DNA from: Paraconiothyrium sp. Pb-2020
Lineage: Eukaryota > Ascomycota > Dothideomycetes > Pleosporales > Didymosphaeriaceae
Reading direction: 5' to 3'
DNA: 64,000 nucleotides
Assembly (NCBI GenBank): GCA_022419385.1
Contig: JAJUBI010000001.1
Location: forward strand, 3,286,001 to 3,350,000
Positions 57,419 through 64,000 of the stretch are shown piece after piece (the first letter of the stretch is position 1; each line of letters begins with the position of its first letter). The position numbers were made by a program, and so were the translations under genes. Below the pieces are notes generated by a model. The model was given only the letters and a program-made list of their open reading frames with translations. It did not search any database and was not told where the DNA came from.

Positions 57419-59584
57419 TCACAGCTCCTCAAGGTCCTCATCGCCCAGATCAAGAGGCGGGAAATCGCCAGCCTCGCAGCGCTCAGGACGAAGGAAGACG
57501 CCGTAGTTCTTCCCGCACTCGAAGTACCGCTTCCCGTTCACGGTACCGTCGTTCTTCCCCGTAGGCTCGTCGAGCGAGATACCGACCCAAGAGCCTATGC
57601 CTGGGATCTCGGGGACTTGGCCGAGGTATGATACTGTGCCTCGTCGAGAGTCGGTTTCGGGGAGGATGCGCACGCGGGCGCCGAGTGAGAGTCCTTTACA
57701 ACTTGAGTCAGTGGACAGGTAGTGTTAGTCGAGGGAGTCATCCGTCTGCGCGCGAACTCGTACGTAGTCACGGGGTTTAGTATCACTACGAGGTGCCACT
57801 TGTGCACAAGTTGAGAAGTGACAACTTCTCCAGAGATGTCTGAAAGTATCGCAGACTTCGAGGCAGTAACAACAATTCTTACAGGTCTGACTCTGGCTGG
57901 ATTTGTTCTTGCGATAAGGCAGGCGTCTTAGACTGTGTTGAATGCCGGGAATAACACCGACGAAACATCTCTGGCTTGCATTCGAATACTCTCACACAAC
58001 ATGGGAATCGTTGTTGCCATGTCCTCGGTATTCGGTTCAGCGATGATGCCTACGCGGTCTGCGTGGCTAAGACGTCGCAATCTCGAAGGCGCCGCCCGCG
58101 GAAATGATCCGACTTTCTGAGCGTTGCTAGATACCAAGCATCCGGTAGCAGCTTCTAATGCGAAACTGAAGTGGATTTGTAGTCGTCACAGCGATGTTAA
58201 GCTGCTATGGAAGCATTGGATGTGGTTGCACTAACTTTCGCCTCGCCAAGACTCGATGCAGCTCGCCGGACTAGGATGTCGTCAACGTGTGCAAAGGCAC
58301 GCTTCTCGTCGAGTCTTTAAAAGGAAGAGACATGCTCGACTGCAATCAACGGCTGAGACAATGGCGACCCATGGGAGCCATGCGGAGTAGTGTCCGAAGT
58401 TTCGCGAACAGCTGCAGGTGTCCGTTTATGGCGTTCGGAAGGCACGCGTCTTGACGGTTTACATCTTGCACGAGCATCTCCTGCATGGTCATAGTGTTCT
58501 TGCTTTTGTTCTGGGTGGTTTCACACAGCCACAACCGTACGAGTTCGCAAACACATGATCAGACGACATTGTACTTACCCCTTTCTTCAATCTCGCGCTC
58601 GGAGGCTCGGATCTTCTGCTGCTCAATTGATGGCGCGTTCGGGTCGAAGCGGCCAAGTTTCTGGTTCTTCTTCCACGCAAGAACGCTGTCTGTTCGTGTT
58701 TCGTACTCTGCAGGTGGCATAGTGTATTTCGGTACAGAAGCCAAGTCCGAGAAATCTGTGCGTGCTCCTGGCGGACGTGTGTCACCAACCTAGAAATCAA
58801 CTGTCAGACAGAAAGACATTGTGTCAAGCCCCGCCGCTCGACTCGACGGTGTTTTGAACACTTTTGTTCAGAAGACCTATACGCAGGCGTTGACGAAATG
58901 GGTTGACTTGAATTCGTGGGGTCCAAGAAAAAGCACACGGGTAACAAAGAAAAAGCACGTGATGACAAGGAACGGAAAACTTCCGAGGTCCCCCATCGGT
59001 GACGGTAGGAACTCGTAGCGAGGAACATCATCCCCCAGCGCCACTCGGTAGAGAACGTGGGAGGAGCGATGACAAAGATAGAGAGGGGCTGAGTGCATTG
59101 TGGGGCATCAGCAGTGCGTGTATACGCTGCATGCTGGGGTCCAAAGCCTCGAAAGACCGGCCTATCAGAAAAAACAAGGCTAGCGTGGCTGTATTTGAGC
59201 AAGGCTTGCTTTGAGTGCTGACATCAAGAGCCCGATATGTTTCAGATGGGAAGATGTGGCAGTACGAGAGAGGACAACGACGAAAAGGACGCTAGCGGTG
59301 CGGTTCCGTGGGAGAAGGGCAGTTGCACTTACGGTGATCTCCGCGTACGGCTGCAGCGGAAAGGCGGCCAGCTGTGCGGTCTCTTCATCGGCGGCAGAGA
59401 TGGGGATCGGATCCTGCGAGCCCACACGCAGCGTGAGGTGTTGGCATGACGCGGGGATTCCGGTGATGGGCTCGAGACGTGTCCTGAGATGGGCGATGGT
59501 CCACGAGGGGGAGATGCGGCGCTCGGACGAGGAGTTGGCAGAGGAGATTTGCAGGGGAACGTCTGCGGCCGCGCTGAGGGACAT
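57419..59584 (-). CDS. ALF1: Tubulin-folding cofactor B (CAP-Gly, ubiquitin-like)
   Basis: Three exons, 59584-59333, 58789-58579 and 57693-57419, give 245 residues. The N-terminal 84 residues form a ubiquitin-like domain (SWTIAHLRTRLEPITGIP to LQPYAEIT). Exon 2 supplies VGDTRPPGARTDFSDL and WKKNQKLGRFDPNAPSIEQQ, the conserved linker. Exon 3 is the CAP-Gly domain with SWVGISLDEPTGKNDGTVNG and KNYGVFLRPE, ending in an acidic tail EDLEEL that mimics the tubulin C-terminus. Cofactor B binds alpha-tubulin and hands it to cofactor E. Exons join in phase and reproduce the family order, but the introns are 543 and 885 nt, far longer than others here. The start Met at 59584 gives the usual N-terminus; an upstream in-frame extension is not conserved-looking. 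Confidence 0.9.
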
Positions 59585-62500
59585 GTTGGCGAGTGGACGG
59601 TCAGGCGGAGGCCTTGGAGCGAACTTCCTGGGAGGGTAGCACCAGACGAAATGGGCTGGTGTTGGATAGAGTAGGGCCCGCGCACGTAGCGCCAACGGCG
59701 CCGAGTTGTTCCGCCTAGCAGAAGCAGGTGCGCTGGGCACCAACGCGTGCCTTCACCGGCGGGCGGCTGGCTGGGCAGGATGACCTGCAGAGGGTGCAGG
59801 CTGCCAGGGTCGATGTGGACGGCCGATGAAGCAGCAGGGGTGCCAGTGAGCGTGTGTGCAACCGGCGCCGAAGAAGGTTAGGCGGGCGCCAAGGCCGTAG
59901 TTTGGCCAGCGCCGAAGACGGTCGCGGTGAATGTCCCCACGCGCTCGAGACGAGACGCTTGCTGACTGCCGCAGCGCTCCCGCAAACATCCCACGTCCGC
60001 TGGAAACAACAGTTCGCGACCCCCGCCGTGCTGATGCCACCGACCCGCCGCCAGCCGCCGGCCAATTGCTTTTCCTCTGGCCGACGCCCTGAGCGCTCCC
60101 TCTGTATCGTCAGCCAAGGCCTGTGATATTGCACGCTGCTCCCCTATGCCGCGGCACAGACCGTCGAGCACCACCAACGCGCCAGATCTTGTGGCCGCCG
60201 TCGTCCGGCCGGTGGCAGTGGCAGTGGCACTGAGCAGGGCCCACGAGGCCATGGTGCGGAGGCATCTCCTGGCGACGCCAGCCACGGCCTGCTGCGCACT
60301 GCTGGCAGCACAGCAGACAGTGACAGCGAACGGGCTTCACCGCCTGTTCCATGCACCGCTTCCTAAAAATACGCCGGTGCGCTGCGTCTCTCGTATCCCA
60401 AGGCCTCGAGTGTCGCCGGCAGCAGTGACGGCACCTGCGACGTCGTCCCCAAACCTCCTGCAGCGTGACGGCGGCGACGGTGCAACTGCGCTGTGGCTCG
60501 TTGCAGCCACAGGCAGCACGAGACGGACTGTCGGGACAAGCCAGCCTCGGACCGGGGCTCTGGAAGAATCGCGTTCGCAGCCGCCGCGCATACACACAGA
60601 TTGCAATAATGCACTCTGAGATTGTGGACCCGCCTCGTAAGGCTCTCCACCATGAGCCCACCGTCAAGCCTTTTATTCAAGAACACTGTCCCCGTGCGTC
60701 CTCCACCCCGGGCTAATGCAGTTCGGTCGTTTTAGCACCGGTAGCGCTCCCTCCAAACTGCCCTCAAACGTCGTCGACCAAATGCAGCGGTTCGGCCGTG
60801 ACTCAGGCCTCTTTTCACCGCCTTATGCGCATCATGATTGATCCCCGACGGGCAGTGGTTGGCATGCAATCTGCCCAACCGCATATGTCCGCTTCACCTA
60901 CCCGGAGCAGCGCACTCGGTGGTGTCATATGTACTATGTAAATTCCTACCAAGACAACGTGGCCGGGGTTGAGACAACGCACCAGCACCGCCGCACCCCA
61001 GGCACCTCACGTGGAGGCTGGAGCGTTGTCCAGGCATGCCCGGAGCTACGTCTCCGTTCGGATGCATGCCATCTTGTTTAACAACCAAGCTAAACGTCAC
61101 GGCCGCCTACTACTACTACTACTACTACTACTGCTGCTACTACTACTACTCGGCAGTTCACCGCAGTTCACCGCTCTTCGCATGCGTCTTTGACGTTGCT
61201 GGCGCTGGCCAGGTTCTTGTAGTTGGCAGGCCGGGGACTTCATAGTCAATAGATCGAGACGCGGGACTAAGCGTTTGGGCGTGAACACATCACCATCTGC
61301 ACCGCCATAATGAAGTCAGCGTTCCCGAGGCTTTGTCGGTAGCGACTCATTTGGCGTCAGATAACCGTAGGGCAGGGCGAAGGATGTGCAGATCTTGTTC
61401 GCCGCGCTACGCCATGTCATCGCGCTTCTGCAACAGGACCCGGCCCTTGCCAACAAGCTCACAGATCCCTGAGGCCGTTCACCGCCCCTGATTTGCTGCA
61501 TCACATTTCCATCCTCGCTCGTCGTACGTGACACTAAGGCTTCGAGTTGACGACGGCCAGCTTGTACAGACGGCGGCTTGACAGCAGCACGTCTTGCTGC
61601 AGCCCTGTTCTGCACCGCGTTGCGGCCTGACAGCGAGGGCGTCGAATCAACCCGAGACGGTGCGAGTAAGTGGATATGAAGCAATAAGGAAAAAGATGCG
61701 AGCCAGAGCGCCGAGTGAGTAATGCTGCAAAGTGGGGGACACGTCATCGCCGTCTTCTGCTAGCAGCGGCGGCCGTCTGCTTTTTGTTGCAACTAACGCT
61801 GGCAATTTGGGCGTCTGGGTTCCTTTCTTTTAGCATCACGCTCGTTAGGGCCGCTCCTGATCAGCTGTCCTGCCTCGACGGGTCCGTGGGTTATCCCGGC
61901 TTCCAGCAGTGGCGCGCCAGCACAGAGCTAGCCAGCGTCAAGCACAAAAGTAGTCAGTGTCAAGTCAAGTCAAGGACGCCAAAGCGTGCATCTAATCCGC
62001 AACCCCAGATCCCTACCGCCGGCGGACAGCGAGGCGGCACCAGGGCTTGTCCAAGAAATGCATGGCATTACCGTCGCCGGCCCTAACTCCCTCTACTCAA
62101 CTACCCGTGCCCTCAAGTACCTCAGTCCCAGTTGTTCGCTCGCCAGACCGCATCCATTACTCTCCAACGCTACCGCTTCCCTCACTCAACCTGTTGCGCG
62201 CACCTAGTGGCTGAGCTCGTCTGCTACTCGTGACCCATTGGTTGGCCCCGTTTCACGCCCCTGCCTCTGCCCAGATCTATTTCTTAATAGCTCCGACGAC
62301 GACCACTAATAATCAGTATTGGCTGTTTGCACAACCAACTGGTTACTTTTGACGTCCATCGGAACATTAGACGCTACTCAAACGTCCGATCACCTTCTTC
62401 CGTCTCTACGCCTCAAGACCTGCATTGCATTCCTCCTGCGCTGCAGCTCTTTCCTATTCCTGAAGTCACGCCTGTTTGTACTCATCGACGTACTGGGCAC

Positions 62501-62813
62501 CATCTGTCTCTGCCTAAGTGGCGCACTCGACGCTGTACCTCGCGTCGCGCTACTCCTTCGCCTTCCTGTTACCCATCAGGCTTCCATCCTCCAAACCGAC
62601 AATCCATCAAGACATTTAGTTGGGTCCGGTGACCCCGTCAACGCGGTTGTCGACCGACGACTCTACCGCGGCTACAAGTCACTTTTCAACACCCTCATCA
62701 GCTTGCTGTCTCACAACCTGCATTCCGACTCACAGGCTTGGCGTAAGTAGGGGAACTCGACGACTTTCACATCGACTTATGGGCTGGTTCAAGACCGGTC
62801 CATCCTGCCCATC
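59585..62813. other. 3.2-kb divergent spacer between cofactor B and Myb gene
   Basis: Contains both promoters and probably a long leader of the Myb gene. A GTAAGT donor at 62744 and an acceptor TTCAAG at 62787-62792 would form a 49-nt leader intron. Open frames on both strands from 59.7 to 60.7 kb are GC-driven shadows. The only other feature is a CTA trinucleotide run. Confidence 0.45.
61107..61150 (+). repeat. CTA/CTG trinucleotide microsatellite
   Basis: About fourteen CTA-type triplets in a row, interrupted by two CTG triplets (near 61131-61136). It is followed at once by a small tandem duplication of GCAGTTCACC. Confidence 0.9.
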
Positions 62814-64000
62814 GTGGATATCAATCTACTCATCGAGCCGCGGGGTTCCGAATCCCCAGCGAGCAAGAAGAGTTCCATCTCGGTAGGATCCGCGGCTACC
62901 GGGGGAGCGAGACAGTACGCTTCCATCACAGCTCCTCCCCCTTACAGTCTCCCTCCAGCATATGCGAACGCCCCGCCCGCTCATGCTACGACACCAGCAT
63001 ATGTGACCTCTTCCCCAGGATACGGCGCGACACCCGCCTATGCACCGCAAGGGCCCGTGTCATCTGCGTCGATGCAGGGTGGTCCAGTACTACCTGCTAT
63101 TTCGGAGCTGCATCGACAACAGGAACCAGGACCGCCGCCACCACCCCAGTTTCGACCTCTCTATTCTGGAGCTCCCGCCACTTCGGTGCTTCCCCAAGGC
63201 TCCACAGGATCTAACGGGTCTCCTCCATCGCAGATGCTGAAGAGAGCGACTTCCCAAACGCCGCTTCCAGAGGAAAGTCCAGCAAAGAAGCAATCCAAGT
63301 GGACACCGGAAGAGGACAACCTGACCATTGAATTGCGAGGCCAAGGAATGAAATGGGACGACATAGCGAAACGCCTACCAGGAAGAAGTTCCATTTCATG
63401 CCGACTGCGCTACCAAAACTACCTGGAAAAGCGAGCGGTATGGGACGAGGAAAAGAAGAACAAGCTGGCGCGACTCTACGCTCGGTATGTACCACGCGCC
63501 TGCCTGCACTTGCGGTTCCCTATTTGGTTCATCGATCCTGCCTGAACATTTGGTGATTCATACGCGCATTTCCACCACCCCTATTGCACCCTTGATTGCT
63601 TTCTGGCGCTCATGCCATTCGTTATCTGACTTTTCTCTAGATTCAAGGACCAAATGTGGCAGAAGGTGGCCACTGAAATGGGCATTCCATGGCGGTCGGC
63701 GGAGTCCATGCACTGGCAACTCGGAGAGCAAGAGATGAGCGCACGCGCGAATGCACCCGTCTTCCAACTACATCCTTCGGCTACGAGCACAGGTCTCAAT
63801 TCACCGCCTAATACGTCCGTCGTACCAGTTCCCATGCCCGGGCAACCACCGCCTCCGCCTCTTGTGCAAACCCAAGCTCCACCTTCGCACGGCTTCACAC
63901 CAGCAAACGCACCCAGCCGATGCCTTACGTTCAACCGCCACCGCCTCCGCCCCCGCAACAGCAGCAGCAATACCAACAGCCGCCTGCGCTACCACAAGGC
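62814..64000 (+). CDS. Myb/SANT-domain transcription factor, partial
   Basis: First exon to 63484, intron 63485-63640 (GTATGT donor, CTCTAG acceptor), then an exon running past the window edge. A Pro/Ala/Tyr-rich N-terminus with SPGYGATPAYAPQGP-type repeats precedes PAKKQSKWTPEEDNLTIELR near residue 160, the first Myb/SANT repeat, which continues into KWDDIAKRLPGRSSISCRLR. A second repeat crosses the intron (NKLARLYARFKDQMWQKVA, then WRSAESMHWQLGEQEM). The C-terminus is Pro/Gln-rich. This is the architecture of fungal Myb-like DNA-binding regulators. The 5' end is uncertain: the frame has no ATG before the domain except MQGGPVL at about 63073. The coordinate 62814 is a GTG in VDINLLIEP, and the true start may lie in an upstream exon. 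There is an apparent frame change near 63,900. Confidence 0.75.

Noticed and set aside
59700..60680. Long open frames on both strands (up to 185 codons)
   Set aside because: Same pattern as above: high-GC shadows with no domain; more likely the divergent promoter region.
62319..62743. Open frame upstream of the Myb gene that joins in phase through a 49-nt intron
   Set aside because: It has no ATG and reads as random hydrophobic/Ser text; more likely 5' leader with an intron than coding.
1..64000. CRISPR arrays, rRNA, bacterial operons, intact transposons
   Set aside because: No regular spacer arrays, conserved rRNA blocks, reverse transcriptase or transposase motifs, or terminal repeats were seen; the sequence is eukaryotic.

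Overview
The window is nuclear DNA of a filamentous ascomycete (Pezizomycotina). The evidence is the set of housekeeping proteins (Neo1-type flippase, Sec16, Puf4/Mpt5-type PUF protein, Hook-type dynein adaptor, Pmt2-type mannosyltransferase, Chs7, Ssl1, tubulin cofactor B), the short GT-AG introns (mostly 43-77 nt) with CTGAC/CTAAC-like branch sites, two HET-domain genes, and small cysteine-rich secreted proteins. A Dothideomycete is my best guess from the general look of the proteins; no phylogenetic test was possible. No rRNA, tRNA, CRISPR or intact mobile element was seen.

Layout. 1-5.3 kb is accessory: a degenerate duplicated AT-rich segment, a BAHD-type acyltransferase and a HET-domain protein, both on the minus strand. 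5.7-16.2 kb is core trafficking: a NEO1 flippase and SEC16 transcribed head to head from a shared ~1 kb gap. 16-21.7 kb is gene-poor, with one three-exon secreted Cys-rich protein at 18.0 kb. 21.8-30.7 kb holds the PUF gene, a small secreted I9/propeptide-inhibitor-like protein and the Hook gene. 30.7-36.6 kb is gene-poor, with duplicated sequence fragments and two small secreted Cys-rich genes; one of them is visible only after removing an intron. 36.7-48.9 kb is dense core: PMT2, an MFS sugar transporter, CHS7, SSL1 and an FAH-family enzyme. 49.6-57.4 kb is accessory again: a HET gene broken by an in-frame TAG, a field of repeated ~27-bp motifs inside a ~300-bp tandem duplication, a frame-broken lineage-specific gene and a seven-unit 18-bp minisatellite. 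57.4-64 kb holds tubulin cofactor B, with unusually long introns, and the start of a Myb/SANT factor that runs off the right edge.

Joint roles. Several core genes converge on secretion and wall building: NEO1 and SEC16 (Golgi/endosome membrane asymmetry and COPII exit sites), PMT2 (ER O-mannosylation) and CHS7 (chitin synthase export from the ER). Hook and cofactor B serve microtubule transport and tubulin folding. I see no biosynthetic cluster. The accessory stretches contain HET genes, secreted Cys-rich proteins and decayed repeats, a combination often found in fast-evolving fungal regions.

Exon boundaries were set by hand from splice consensus, reading-frame continuity and known family motifs; total coding lengths were checked to be multiples of three. 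Intergenic calls mean only that I found no supportable gene.
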